Below, in pieces: positions 7,891 through 17,695 of a stretch of 64,000 nucleotides of DNA. This DNA is from Paenibacillus alvei DSM 29 (GTDB lineage Bacteria; Bacillota; Bacilli; Paenibacillales; Paenibacillaceae), in NCBI RefSeq assembly GCF_000293805.1, contig NZ_AMBZ01000001.1, positions 1,082,001-1,146,000 of the forward strand, given 5' to 3'. The notes beneath the pieces are model-generated. The model did not search any database and was not told the origin of the DNA. It saw only the letters and a list, made by a program, of their open reading frames with translations. Position 1 is the stretch's first letter. Each line of letters opens with the position of its first letter. Made by a program: the position numbers and the translations under genes.

Positions 7891-8646
7891 ATGGATTTAC
7901 GTGCAATGTTTTTCTTGGCCAAAGATGAGCTTAAGCGCCGCAGTCATAAAGCAAAATCCAACAATAATAAATGGGCTCTTGTATACTGGGCGATTGGAAT
8001 CATCCTTTTATTCGTGTTTATCACTATGAACGCCAAGCATTTTGAACCGAATAGCATTCTGATCATCACCATCGGGTTCCCTTATATGACATTCGTGCTG
8101 GGATACGGGCTTGTAAAGCGGGAATGGAAAAACGGAACCATCGGCTGGTGGCTGACGCTTCCTTATTCGAGAAGCACACTGATCCTATCCAAGTGGTTTG
8201 TCAGTTCATTCATGTCTTTCATGTTCTATGTAATGGCTTGGCTCGCTATGCAGTTGTTCGTTATCTACGCACTGCTCGTAAAAGGGACTTTGAGCTTAGC
8301 CATGTATGGCGTATTTCTGGAGGAATCTATGATTTGGTACGGCATCATCATGCTGACCATTCCCGTTATGAGCGCGTTCGGCATTCTAACGAGTATCGTA
8401 TCCCGTTCCAGCTTGAAGCCATTAACGCCTATTCTATGGATCGTTTACGGATTGACGGGTAACTCCATCTTCTGGTTAACTCGGCTGGATCGTGCCCAAG
8501 TTTCTGGGGATAATGTCACTTTCAACATACTATCCGTGTTATCAGCAGATCAAATCGGTATAATCGCAGCAGCATTCTTAATAATGACTATTCTGTTTAT
8601 TAGTGCCTCTTCTGCATTAATGAAAAAAGAACTCATTTCCCAATAA
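7891..8646 (+). CDS. ABC-2 type transporter permease
   Basis: 251-residue integral membrane protein with about six hydrophobic segments, starting with WALVYWAIGIILLFVFITM, and a cytoplasmic WKNGTIGWWLTLPYSR loop typical of ABC-2 permeases. ATG 7891 has GGAGAA 6 bases upstream. It immediately follows the ATPase gene and is inferred to be its transmembrane half. Confidence 0.87.
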   Translation: MDLRAMFFLAKDELKRRSHKAKSNNNKWALVYWAIGIILLFVFITMNAKHFEPNSILIITIGFPYMTFVLGYGLVKREWKNGTIGWWLTLPYSRSTLILSKWFVSSFMSFMFYVMAWLAMQLFVIYALLVKGTLSLAMYGVFLEESMIWYGIIMLTIPVMSAFGILTSIVSRSSLKPLTPILWIVYGLTGNSIFWLTRLDRAQVSGDNVTFNILSVLSADQIGIIAAAFLIMTILFISASSALMKKELISQ

Positions 8647-8702
8647 TCTGGGATTTTCAACTATCGGAATTTGGAACTCGCTTGAATTAAGGAGGAACCT
8701 GT

Positions 8703-9626
8703 ATGTCATTGGCAATTGAAGTATCGAACTTGCACAAAAAGTATGGCAGCCACACTGCATTGAACAATATTTCATTTCAAGTCCGTCCGGGAATTTGCTT
8801 CGGCCTACTCGGCCCCAACGGCGCCGGCAAATCGACAACGATGAAGATCATCTCTGGCATTCTCCAGCCGAATAGTGGCGCTTTGCATGTATTTGGGATA
8901 GATGCAGTCAAAGAAGCCGCAAAGGTACGGAACATAATCGGTTATGTCCCCCAAGGCATCACCTTGTATGAGAAGCTCAGCGCGTACGATAATTTGAAGT
9001 TTTTTGGAGAAATGTATGGCTTAAAAGGAAGCCCGTTGAAGGAACGCATCTCAACCGTTTTGACACAGGTCGGGCTTCTGGATCGCGCCAAGGACGCCGT
9101 TGGCACCTTCTCTGGTGGTATGATGCGCCGCGTGAATATCGCTGCTGCACTCCTCCACCGTCCGAAGCTGCTTGTTCTTGATGAACCTACTGTCGGCATT
9201 GACCCACAATCGCGCAATCATATATTCGAAATGATCCGCAAGCTGAAGCAAGAAGGGGTATCCATCATATACTCGACTCACTATATGGAAGAAGTCGAAG
9301 CACTCTGCGAGGAACTCGCCATCATCGATCACGGTTCTGTTATCGCCCAAGGCGGTCTGCATGAGTTGCTTGCGCAGTATGGAACTAATTCCGTATATGT
9401 CGAAATGGATAAACAAGCTGCGATTTCCTTCGACTCGATTCCCGGTACAGTGACTGCCCAAGAAAAGGGCTGGATTATTGATACCGACGATACACTCAAG
9501 ACGATGAACAGCGTGTCTGCACATTGTCTAGAGAATCATGTAAAGGTTACTCATCTCGAAATCGTTCAACCTTCATTGGAGACCGTGTTCTTGAATTTGA
9601 CGGGAACGTCCCTTCGGGATGCTTAA
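8703..9626 (+). CDS. ABC transporter ATP-binding protein (drug/ABC-2 exporter)
   Basis: 307-residue DrrA/CcmA-like ATPase. Walker A is GPNGAGKST, the Q-loop is YVPQ, the signature is FSGGMMRR, Walker B is LLVLDEPTVGID, and the H-loop is STHYMEE. About 80 residues after the core form the C-terminal domain common in drug exporters. AAGGAGG lies before ATG 8703. It is the third transport gene of the GntR operon and pairs with the permease at 9685. Confidence 0.93.
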   Translation: MSLAIEVSNLHKKYGSHTALNNISFQVRPGICFGLLGPNGAGKSTTMKIISGILQPNSGALHVFGIDAVKEAAKVRNIIGYVPQGITLYEKLSAYDNLKFFGEMYGLKGSPLKERISTVLTQVGLLDRAKDAVGTFSGGMMRRVNIAAALLHRPKLLVLDEPTVGIDPQSRNHIFEMIRKLKQEGVSIIYSTHYMEEVEALCEELAIIDHGSVIAQGGLHELLAQYGTNSVYVEMDKQAAISFDSIPGTVTAQEKGWIIDTDDTLKTMNSVSAHCLENHVKVTHLEIVQPSLETVFLNLTGTSLRDA

Positions 9627-9684
9627 TAGAAGCTCAGACCGAGAAACATGTATAGGAGTGTAACTTTCAAGGAGGAGAAACCGA

Positions 9685-10836
9685 ATGATTACCAGCTTTA
9701 CTCGCAAGGAGATTCAATTGCTGTTTAAGGAAAAGGGGACATTTTTCTGGCTGATTCTGATGCCGATTATCTTTATTGTTGTGTTTGCTTCTGTTTTCGG
9801 GAATATGGGGAATTCCAGCATCACGTTAAATTATGTCGATCAGGATCAGTCCCCCGCTTCGAAAGCGATTGTAGCATCGTTAGCCAAGGTGCAAGGTTTT
9901 CAACTGAAGGAAGATACAGAACGCACGATTGATCAGCAAATCGCAAGCATCCGTGACGGTAAGCAATCTTCACTGCTTCTAATTCCGCAAGGCTTCGAAG
10001 CAAGCATGAAATCGGGCAAGACTCTAGCTGAATTGACGCTTTATCGCGATGAGAATGACAACACATCAACAGCTCCTATTAAGGCTCTGCTTGGGCGAAT
10101 CGTCGATGAGCAGCGTCAGGCGAGCGCTGCGGAGCAGCTTGCAGGCAAAGGAATTACGGGCGAGGAAATGAAGCAAATCTTTACTCCCCCAATGACCGTT
10201 AAGGAGCAAATGGAGAATGTTGTTCCCGTAGATATGATTAGTCAAGTGGTTCCTGGTTATACCGTTATGTTCGTATTCTTCATTATTATCTCAATGGTGC
10301 GCCGCTTCATACGCGATAAAGAAAGCGGAATGACGGCGCGTTTGTGCAGTACACCCATGAAACCTTTGACTTATTTAGTCGGCATGTGGGTTCCTTATAT
10401 TATCGTCGTACTCTTCCAAAGCGCGGTGCTGCTGTCGTTCGGGCATTTTGTATACGGCATGCGGCTTGGCGATGTGCTGGCAGTTGGGCTTATCATTGCG
10501 GCGCTTGGTATCTGTGTAACTGGCCTCGGCCTTCTGATTTCCCTTATCGCAAAGGGAGAGAATCAAGGCCTTGCTATGACACAATTAATCGCGCTTGGCG
10601 GAGCCATGATCGGCGGACTCTGGTTCCCGCATGAGATGATGCCGAAGTTCATGCAAACGATCGGCCACATGCTCCCTCAATATTGGGCGCAGGATGCACT
10701 GAAGCGCATTATCTCGCATGGTGCTCATGTACCGGACGTATGGCTGAATGCTATCATCCTGCTCGGTATCGGAATTATCGCACTCGCACTCGCTTGGGCG
10801 CGTTACCCTCGCTTCATGAAGCAATCGATCGGTTAG
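9685..10836 (+). CDS. ABC-2 family multidrug-type permease
   Basis: 383-residue permease of the YhgE/DrrB-like type: one N-terminal transmembrane helix, an extracytoplasmic domain of about 150 residues (NYVDQDQSPASKAIVASLAK onward), then five helices. The sequence SMVRRFIRDKESGMTARLCS before the second helix is the usual cytoplasmic coupling element. A GGAGGAG site precedes ATG 9685. It is the last gene of the operon, ended by the terminator at 10873, and presumably works with the ATPase just upstream. Confidence 0.92.
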   Translation: MITSFTRKEIQLLFKEKGTFFWLILMPIIFIVVFASVFGNMGNSSITLNYVDQDQSPASKAIVASLAKVQGFQLKEDTERTIDQQIASIRDGKQSSLLLIPQGFEASMKSGKTLAELTLYRDENDNTSTAPIKALLGRIVDEQRQASAAEQLAGKGITGEEMKQIFTPPMTVKEQMENVVPVDMISQVVPGYTVMFVFFIIISMVRRFIRDKESGMTARLCSTPMKPLTYLVGMWVPYIIVVLFQSAVLLSFGHFVYGMRLGDVLAVGLIIAALGICVTGLGLLISLIAKGENQGLAMTQLIALGGAMIGGLWFPHEMMPKFMQTIGHMLPQYWAQDALKRIISHGAHVPDVWLNAIILLGIGIIALALAWARYPRFMKQSIG

Positions 10837-10872
10837 TCAAGGTCGAAATACGAGACAATCCTGAAATAGAAA

Positions 10873-10905
10873 AAGCTCTCCGCGATTAATACGGAGAGCT
10901 TCTGA
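10873..10905. terminator. Bidirectional terminator between convergent genes
   Basis: AAGCTCTCCG pairs perfectly with CGGAGAGCTT around a 9-base loop. A-rich and T-rich flanks serve the ABC operon and the oxidoreductase gene. Confidence 0.85.
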
Positions 10906-10920
10906 CTTTCGTATATGGAA

Positions 10921-12207
10921 TTAGTTTATTGCAGGCTCCGCCTCGCCAGCCAATTGCTCGCGGACGAACTCTTCAATCGAAATGGTACGCTTCTCCAGGC
11001 GCGCCTTTTCCGCAGCGAAGGACATCATATGGCTTTGTACCGAAATGTCTGCCGATGTGCGCCCCTGAATTGCACCTCCTGCTTGTACCAGCTTTAGGAA
11101 GTCCTTCACAAGGCCTTGGTCGCCGCCGCCGTGGCCTACATGTCCGCCTGGCGCTTGCAGACTGAGCAGTTCTCTGAAACCATTTTTAAAATGGATAATT
11201 TCAATTTCGTTCTTTTCCATATGAGCGCGGATTTCACCAGTCGTTCCCATCAACTTCAACGTGCGGCCAGAGTCATACGTGAAGGCCGTCATCGTGAATA
11301 CCGCGGTTACCTCATTCGCGAATTCCATATTCACCACTTGATGGTCTACCACATCATTGTTGCAATGGTAGACGCAGCGGCCGTACGGGCCTTCCTTTAA
11401 GGCTTGCAGGCGGGATTCATAACTTATATCATCTGCAATTACTGATGTTGGCCAGCCGATATCATCTGTCAAATACCACTTTGGCGCATAATACGGGCAC
11501 TCATCAGCCACAGCGCATCCATCCAGACAGCGTTTCGTTGCGCCTTCTGGAGCCTCTTCCGAACGAAAGTGAGACAAGGCACCGAAGGAGGATACATGGG
11601 TACATTCAGCACCAGCCAGCCACAGCAGGATGTCCATATCATGACAAGACTTCTGCAGGATCATCGGTGAGGACTCTGCGGAATTGCTCCAATTCCCGCG
11701 GACGAAACTGTGCGCCTGATGCCAGTACGCCACATTTTCATTATGCTGAATGGACATAAGGCGGCCGATTCTTCCTTCCTCCAGCAGCTGCTTTAGCGTA
11801 GAGAAGAAGTTCGTATAACGCAGTACGTGACAGATAGAGAAAACGAGGCCTCTCTTCTTCGCTTCTTGTCCCATCTTAATACATTCTATTGGCTCAGGAG
11901 ACATTGGCTTTTCTAGCATAACATGATAGCCTGCGCCCAATGCTGCCATAGTAGGCTCATAATGCATCTTATCCTGTGTGCAAATAAATACAGCGTCAGC
12001 AAGCTTTGGCTGCGAGAACAGCTCTTCCCACGAAGAAAATTGGCGTTCTGCCGGAATACCGTGCTTATCTGCAATGCGCTGACGACGAGCTGCACTCGGA
12101 TCCGCCACAGCGACAACTACCATTTCAGTTGAGCGGCCAATTGCGTAATCGGTATAGATTTCACCACGTTGACCTGCCCCTAGCAATGCTACAGTAACCT
12201 TCTTCAT
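10921..12207 (-). CDS. Gfo/Idh/MocA family oxidoreductase
   Basis: 428-residue NAD(P)-dependent dehydrogenase. The N-terminal Rossmann fold shows ALLGAGQRGEIY, and the diagnostic EKP motif is present (HVMLEKPMS). The C-terminal sugar-binding domain contains KSCHDMDILLWL, the catalytic-region histidine-aspartate element. A cysteine-containing stretch (RCLDGCAVADECPYY) is typical of a Bacillales subgroup acting on sugars or cyclitols. GGAGGCAT precedes ATG 12207. It is monocistronic, and the substrate is unknown. Confidence 0.92.
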   Translation of the reverse strand: MKKVTVALLGAGQRGEIYTDYAIGRSTEMVVVAVADPSAARRQRIADKHGIPAERQFSSWEELFSQPKLADAVFICTQDKMHYEPTMAALGAGYHVMLEKPMSPEPIECIKMGQEAKKRGLVFSICHVLRYTNFFSTLKQLLEEGRIGRLMSIQHNENVAYWHQAHSFVRGNWSNSAESSPMILQKSCHDMDILLWLAGAECTHVSSFGALSHFRSEEAPEGATKRCLDGCAVADECPYYAPKWYLTDDIGWPTSVIADDISYESRLQALKEGPYGRCVYHCNNDVVDHQVVNMEFANEVTAVFTMTAFTYDSGRTLKLMGTTGEIRAHMEKNEIEIIHFKNGFRELLSLQAPGGHVGHGGGDQGLVKDFLKLVQAGGAIQGRTSADISVQSHMMSFAAEKARLEKRTISIEEFVREQLAGEAEPAIN

Positions 12208-12426
12208 TTCCTATGCCTCCCTACAGTGTCTGTCGATGGTTAATACGGAAGTTTCCCAACTTGCTTTCTCTTTGCATCCATCTTATACCATGTGCGAAAC
12301 CGCTTGCAAGGAGTAAAATTCCTTTTTTAAATATATTTTTGGATATTTCAGCTCAAATGTTTGATTTCATACACAACTCTCTCTCTACTTGCACTTATAC
12401 TTTCTGCCTATTTCTACTTTTTAACA

Positions 12427-12455
12427 TTGAACTTACAACCTAGTTTCTTTATACT
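12427..12455 (+). promoter_or_regulatory. Sigma-A promoter of the lysine riboswitch/lysP unit
   Basis: TTGAAC and TATACT are separated by exactly 17 bases. Transcription would begin near 12462, about 60 bases before the riboswitch core. Confidence 0.75.
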
Positions 12456-12522
12456 TAGCGAATATAGGCAACAATGATGGCTATGCCATCTTCATAGTGC
12501 AACAAATCCTCATCCTATTCCA

Positions 12523-12712
12523 CGATGAGGTAGAGGTTGCGGTTGTTAAGAGTACATTCGCGGAGGCAGGAAGAGCCGATGATTCGAATGAAAAGGAACT
12601 ACCGCCGAAGTTCGCGTTATCCGCTTCCGGTACGCGTGCTGGGGTCGCTGTCTAATAGGCACGGCACTGTCATATGAAGATTACCCGTCTACGTATGATG
12701 CGCTATCTTTAA
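12523..12712 (+). promoter_or_regulatory. Lysine riboswitch (L box)
   Basis: Conserved L-box elements occur in order: GAGGTAGAGGTTGC at the 5' side of P1, TTAAGAGTA, then GCCGATGA, the hallmark GCCGAAG (about 12613), GGCACTGTCA near the 3' junction, and CGCTATC, which pairs with GGTAG to close P1. An extra CCTCAT/ATGAGG hairpin just upstream (12508-12530) competes for the P1 5' strand. It is followed by a terminator and an amino-acid permease gene, so lysine binding should favour termination and shut off lysine uptake. Confidence 0.92.
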
Positions 12713-12738
12713 GGAAGGGTATGATGGGGACGGTCAGA

Positions 12739-12771
12739 CCGTTTGAACGTATACGCTTCAGCGGTTTTTTT
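12739..12771 (+). terminator. Riboswitch-controlled terminator
   Basis: CCGT-T-TGAACG pairs with CGC-TTCA-GCGG (one bulge on each side) and is followed by seven T. It is the expression platform between the L box and lysP. Confidence 0.8.
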
Positions 12772-12824
12772 ATGTTCTCCGCTCCTTTCCGGCAATACTA
12801 AGATTTAGAACAGGAGTGAGTGAC

Positions 12825-14273
12825 TTGAGTCAGCAACAGAAAGAGCAAGGGCTTCGCAGAAGCCTGAAAACACGCCACCTCACCATGATTGCGCTCGGCG
12901 GCTCAATCGGTACTGGTTTATTTCTTGCCAGCGGCGGAGCTATAGCGCAAGCAGGTCCCGGAGGTGCGCTGCTCGCATATGCAGCAGTCGGCATCATGGT
13001 ATATTTCTTAATGACGAGCCTTGGCGAACTTGCAACATACATGCCGGATTCCGGCTCATTCAGCACATACGCCTCACGATTCGTCGACCCAGCCTTCGGC
13101 TTCGCGCTCGGCTGGAACTTCTGGTTCAACTGGGCGATTACAATCGCCTCTGAATTAGTCGCAGCTACATTGATCATTAAATATTGGTTCCCGAACAGCA
13201 ACTCCTTCCTATGGAGCTTCCTGTTCCTAAGCATCATCTTTCTGTTAAATTATATCTCTGTTAAAGGATACGGAGAGTCTGAATATTGGTTCGCCATTAT
13301 TAAAATAACGACAGTTGTTATCTTCCTAATTACAGGCGTATTGATGATATTCGGCATCATCGGCGGAGAACGCATCGGATTCGAGAACTTCCATATCGGC
13401 GACGCACCGTTCCATGGCGGATTCTTTACGATTCTTGGCGTATTTATGGCTGCCGGATACTCCTTCCAAGGAACCGAGCTTGTCGGTGTTGCTGCAGGCG
13501 AAAGTGAGAACCCAAGCGAGAGTGTGCCCCGTGCCATTCGCCAAGTATTCTGGCGCATTTTGCTATTCTATATCCTGGCGATCTTTATTATCGCAATGAT
13601 TATTCCATATACTCATCCAAGCTTGCTGTCCAGTGAAGTAAACAACATCAATGCGAGCCCATTTACGCTCGTATTCGAGAAGGCCGGTTTCGCATTCGCC
13701 GCTTCGGTTATGAATGCAGTTATCTTGTCCTCTGTGCTGTCTGCGGGCAACTCTGGCATGTATGCATCAACGCGCGTGCTCTGGGTACTTGCGAAGGAAG
13801 GCAAAGCGCCTAAGTTCCTTGGCAAGCTGAATAAGCGCGGTGTACCTGTCAATGCCTTGATTATGACGAGTATTATCGGTATGATGGCGTTTCTAGCCAG
13901 TTTCTTCGGAGATGGAATTGTCTATACATGGCTGTTAAATGCATCTGGCATGTGTGGATTCATCGCTTGGCTCGGCATTGCGGTCAGTCATTATCGATTC
14001 CGTCGGGCCTTCAACACGCAAGGCCATGATTTGAAGGAACTGCCTTATCGTGCCCGCTTCTTCCCGTTCGGACCGATCTTTGCCTTCGTACTGTGTATGT
14101 TCGTCGTACTGGGTCAGAACTACCAAGCCTTCCTTGGGGAAGCAATCGATTGGAAAGGGCTGATAATGACCTACATTGGTCTGCCGCTCTTCTTGATCGT
14201 ATGGTTCGGCTATAAGTGGAAGAATCGTACAAAGGTGATCCCACTTCAGGACTGCAAGTTTGATCACAAATAA
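12825..14273 (+). CDS. lysP: Lysine-type amino acid permease (APC superfamily)
   Basis: 482-residue transporter with 12 hydrophobic segments. The N-terminal signature LKTRHLTMIALGGSIGTGLF and GAGESENPSESVP-like elements (VGVAAGESENP) place it among LysP/AAT-type amino-acid permeases. Lysine specificity is inferred from the lysine riboswitch in front. TTG 12825 is selected because AGGAGTGAG lies about 8 bases upstream; the GTG at 12816 lies inside that site. It is ended by a strong hairpin terminator. Confidence 0.92.
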   Translation: MSQQQKEQGLRRSLKTRHLTMIALGGSIGTGLFLASGGAIAQAGPGGALLAYAAVGIMVYFLMTSLGELATYMPDSGSFSTYASRFVDPAFGFALGWNFWFNWAITIASELVAATLIIKYWFPNSNSFLWSFLFLSIIFLLNYISVKGYGESEYWFAIIKITTVVIFLITGVLMIFGIIGGERIGFENFHIGDAPFHGGFFTILGVFMAAGYSFQGTELVGVAAGESENPSESVPRAIRQVFWRILLFYILAIFIIAMIIPYTHPSLLSSEVNNINASPFTLVFEKAGFAFAASVMNAVILSSVLSAGNSGMYASTRVLWVLAKEGKAPKFLGKLNKRGVPVNALIMTSIIGMMAFLASFFGDGIVYTWLLNASGMCGFIAWLGIAVSHYRFRRAFNTQGHDLKELPYRARFFPFGPIFAFVLCMFVVLGQNYQAFLGEAIDWKGLIMTYIGLPLFLIVWFGYKWKNRTKVIPLQDCKFDHK

Positions 14274-14290
14274 ATTACATTGCATAGAAT

Positions 14291-14336
14291 AAGGCCCTGC
14301 CTCACGCGTTAGTCACGTGTGAAGCAGGGCCTTTTA
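14291..14336. terminator. Bidirectional terminator after lysP
   Basis: AAGGCCCTGC pairs with GCAGGGCCTT, with an inner CACGCG/CGTGTG stem and TTTTATTATT following. It lies between convergent genes. Confidence 0.88.
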
Positions 14337-14381
14337 TTATTCTACATCAAAATCTTTACCTCGGTTGCGACTCCACCCTTC

Positions 14382-15584
14382 TTATTTCTGGAGCTCAATA
14401 TCAACAAGAAGGTCGTCACTGTTATTCAACACAGATACTCTATATTCGAACGGTGTAGACAACCCTAGCTTGTCCATCATATCATGCAGATCAGCGCGAA
14501 GCTGAAGCTCGCTGCCTGTATAACGAACCTGGAACTGCTCCCGCCTCACCTTCTGTGCAGACTGATAGCGTTCCACAAGGTCACTTACATTCTTGACCTC
14601 CCGTTCTGGAAGCAGCACGTCCGGACTCCAGCCGCGTTCCAGCTCTTTAACAAAGGAACGCATGCCTTGATCTGTCCCTTGATGCATTTGCTCTAGCGCT
14701 CGCTCATATGGGACATCAGCCTTCGGAAGCTCCGCACTTTCGTTCCAATCGTGATCGGTTCTCATTTCCGCATCTGTACGCATATAGTACGTGTAGCGCA
14801 CCAGCTTCCCGCGATCCGGGAGCGGGTCATCCCATGTTGCATCCACATGATACCACTGCCCATCCAGTTCAATCAGGTTCCACGCATGCAGCAGCCCGCC
14901 CGCCTTGCCTTCGACGATCTTGGAAGGAATATTAGCCTCTTCAAGCATAGCCTGCATAAGCAGTGCATATCCTTGACATACAGTTGTACCCTCGGTTAAC
15001 GCCTCATAGGCGGTGAATTTCGTCATACTTTCATCATAGGCAACGTGACTGACAATATAATCATGAATCGCTTTTACTTTTACATGTGGGGATTGTCCCG
15101 CATTCGTAATTCGGCTCACAATTTCTTTCGCTTGCTGCCTTACATATTGTGACTGCTCGTACGTTTCGCGATAGTCTACATACACATTGACTACAGCGGA
15201 ATCTGTGCTCCCCTTCCATTGATAAGAGTATCTGCTGACATTGTACCGAATGAACGGATCCGAATATAAGGCAGCCGATAAAGATTGACCGGCCATTTCG
15301 GTTAACGACTTCGTGTCACCTTCATATCGGAACGAGATTACCGTTTCTCTTCGTGTAAATTGCTCGCTTAGCCATCGGCTCATTTCTGCTTGACTATGTA
15401 AGGCAATCATCGAGGAGCGAGCCTCAACCGTGGGCCATAAGGCAAAGCCGACCACTATTCCTAGCAAAACACTTCCGAGCATAAGCAGCCGGAAGATAGA
15501 GAACTTTGGGAATCGAATCCATTTCCTCACTTGGCCCCGCCTTTGCCGCTCCAAGCGGGATGGAACCTCTGAATCAATGTACAT
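14382..15584 (-). CDS. Membrane-anchored transglutaminase-like protein
   Basis: 400 residues. A basic N-terminus and one transmembrane helix (about residues 27-52, FRLLMLGSVLLGIVVGFALW) anchor an external domain. The transglutaminase core is clear: VCQGYALLMQAML (catalytic Cys), GGLLHAWNLIELDGQWYHVD (catalytic His), then DATWDDP (Asp). Such proteins act as cysteine proteases or cross-linkers at the cell surface, and the true reaction is unknown. AAGGTGG precedes ATG 15584. It is a single gene facing lysP. Confidence 0.9.
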   Translation of the reverse strand: MYIDSEVPSRLERQRRGQVRKWIRFPKFSIFRLLMLGSVLLGIVVGFALWPTVEARSSMIALHSQAEMSRWLSEQFTRRETVISFRYEGDTKSLTEMAGQSLSAALYSDPFIRYNVSRYSYQWKGSTDSAVVNVYVDYRETYEQSQYVRQQAKEIVSRITNAGQSPHVKVKAIHDYIVSHVAYDESMTKFTAYEALTEGTTVCQGYALLMQAMLEEANIPSKIVEGKAGGLLHAWNLIELDGQWYHVDATWDDPLPDRGKLVRYTYYMRTDAEMRTDHDWNESAELPKADVPYERALEQMHQGTDQGMRSFVKELERGWSPDVLLPEREVKNVSDLVERYQSAQKVRREQFQVRYTGSELQLRADLHDMMDKLGLSTPFEYRVSVLNNSDDLLVDIELQK

Positions 15585-15875
15585 GCCTTCACCACCTTCG
15601 CATCAGCGGAACAGATCCGCCTTTGTGTGCTAGGTAGCGTAACATAGTGCTATCGCAAATACTGTCTAGTTATAGCACTCTAGTAGCGAGTGAGAATTCG
15701 CTGCCTTTCTGTTGTGCTCGACAAGCTGCGGCAGCAAGAGCCGGGAATTGCATCGTATTGCGGAAAATCATAGCGATGAAGACATGAGGAATATGACGAG
15801 TGGTAGCGAACAGATGGAGCATTTGCCTATAAAAAATTAAAAAGTTACATAGAATCTGTTAAAAGTGAAAAACGA

Positions 15876-15924
15876 AGAAGCCCACTCTGCGCCAAGAAGC
15901 AACTTGGATGACAAAGATGGGCTT
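15876..15924 (-). terminator. Terminator for the alpha/beta hydrolase gene
   Basis: On the minus strand AAGCCCA pairs with TGGGCTT, with an inner CCAAG/CTTGG stem, followed by CTTCGTTTTT. In the rest of the 350-base gap (15585-15937) I see no gene or recognisable element. Confidence 0.75.
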
Positions 15925-15937
15925 ATGAGCTTGCTAA

Positions 15938-16844
15938 CTATTCGTTTATTTTCAATTGGCGCTTGAAGAACGGGATTACTTCCGTCCAAAAACGTGGGTC
16001 CGTCTCCGAGCAGCTATGTCCGTTCGTATCGACAATCAGATGCGGCTGCTTATAGGGCAAGCGCTCAATAAGCTGCTCCAATTCCGTTGGAGGAATGAAT
16101 CCATCCTGCCGTGAATGAATCATGTAGACAGGAGTATCCCCTTGCGTGCGCTCATAGTGTGCCGCTAATAGTTGTGCGACATCCAATCTGTCATATACGG
16201 AAACCGGAATGCGAGAACGATACAGCCAAATACGCGGAATGACCACTGCAAGCGGGAACGCCGGCAGCTTGCGCCGGCGAAGCTCAGCCTCCACTAAGGA
16301 TAATGGACGGGATGGCATGGAATCCGTTACAATCGCCCGTACATTCAGTCCTTCCTCCAGTGCCAAAACAGCACCGAATCCCCCTAAAGAGTGCCCGAGA
16401 ACTGCAATTCGATCTGGGTCTGCATCTGGCCGTTGGCGCACGTATCGAACCGCAGCCAGCATATCATCACGGAACAACAGCGCCGAAGGAGCCTTTACAG
16501 ATCCACTCTCTCCATGGCTGGTCACATCATATACCAATACATTGAAACCCGCATCTGCCAGCGGGTCAGCGTATCTCATGACACGCGCTCGATTCGATCC
16601 CCACCCGTCGAGAAATGACGATAACCGGAGCACGCTTCGCAGGCGTATTCCCTTTGCCCCAGATGAACCAGCCTTGCAGTGTCGCAGTCCCTTGGAACAC
16701 TACTCGATCAAAGGGACGGTCCGGTTCCTTTTGAATGGGAATCGGGCGCGGGGACTGGCTCTTCACAGCGAGCATCCAGGCACCGCTTGCCGCACTTCCA
16801 GCAAGAACAAGTGAACCTACTCCATATGTCCACAGCATTGTCAT
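15938..16844 (-). pseudogene. Alpha/beta hydrolase, frameshifted at the oxyanion-hole motif
   Basis: An N-terminal membrane helix (LWTYGVGSLVLAGSAASGAW) leads into an alpha/beta hydrolase fold with the nucleophile elbow GHSLGG, an acidic residue region (MIHSRQDGFIPP) and a late His (NGHSCSE). The frame breaks near 16609: removing one base (plus-strand C, in CTCGAC on the coding strand) restores ISHGWGSNRA, the expected HG oxyanion motif, and one 301-residue protein. As given, translation from the real start ends near 16566. The precise restoration of a conserved motif suggests either a very recent mutation or a sequencing error. Substrate unknown. Confidence 0.8.
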
Positions 16845-16947
16845 ACATGATTCACCTCTCTTTACACACCATACCCACAGAACCGGCTGGATGTAAGCTG
16901 TATGTATATCATTAACGTAATCCTATAATCTCACACCCGATCATTCT

Positions 16948-17646
16948 CTATCGCTCTCTGGTTGACGGTAAATGAGAGCAGGGGAGCTTGCGCACCATGT
17001 CAACAAATTGACTTGCATTTACAGCCAGCGCTTCGTCATTGCCCGACAAGATATCATCCTTCGGAAGAAGCTTGGAGCCCAATCCGAATGCAGAAGCACC
17101 AGCGGCACCATATGAAGCTAACGTATGCAAATCAATTCCGCCTGTTGCAATCATCGGAATGTGCCCGAGAGGACCACGAACCTCCCGAACATATTCTGGA
17201 CCAAGTGATCCTAGCGGGAACAACTTGACTGCCTTCGCACCCGCCTTCCATGCGCGCACGATCTCCGTTGGTGTCAATACCCCGGGCCATACATCGACGC
17301 CTCGTTCCGCCGCATATGCGATTACTTCCTCGTCCAAGTTCGGAGAGATCAGAAACTGTGCCCCGCACGTCAGGGCTTCACGAGCAGAGGCAATATCAAT
17401 AACAGTGCCTGCACCGATATAAGCTCGCCCTGCAAATCGTTCACGCCAATGGGAAATGATTTCCGCAGCATCTGCTGTATTCATCGTTACTTCCATAAAG
17501 CGAATGCCGCCTTCCACAAGTGCCTCTGCGGCCATATTAGCCTGTTCAGCCGTTAACCCACGAAAAATCGCGATAATACGCTCTTGAAGCATCCGCTCAG
17601 TAATATCCGTACCCGAGAAGAAATCTTGGACATCCCGTACTGTCAT
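16948..17646 (-). CDS. KDPG/KHG aldolase
   Basis: 232-residue class I aldolase that cleaves 2-keto-3-deoxy-6-phosphogluconate (and 4-hydroxy-2-oxoglutarate) to pyruvate. Family marks are FMEVTMNT (catalytic Glu), GAGTVID, PGVLTPTE, the Schiff-base lysine in AVKLFPLG, and ATGGI for phosphate binding. ATG 17646 has GGAGGT 7 bases upstream. It lies 49 bases downstream of a ROK kinase on the same strand, suggesting an operon for Entner-Doudoroff-type or uronate-derived ketodeoxy sugar use. Confidence 0.92.
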   Translation of the reverse strand: MTVRDVQDFFSGTDITERMLQERIIAIFRGLTAEQANMAAEALVEGGIRFMEVTMNTADAAEIISHWRERFAGRAYIGAGTVIDIASAREALTCGAQFLISPNLDEEVIAYAAERGVDVWPGVLTPTEIVRAWKAGAKAVKLFPLGSLGPEYVREVRGPLGHIPMIATGGIDLHTLASYGAAGASAFGLGSKLLPKDDILSGNDEALAVNASQFVDMVRKLPCSHLPSTRER

Positions 17647-17695
17647 CTGATCTACCTCCTTCTGCTTATTTCTCGTTTTTATTGGTACCATACAT

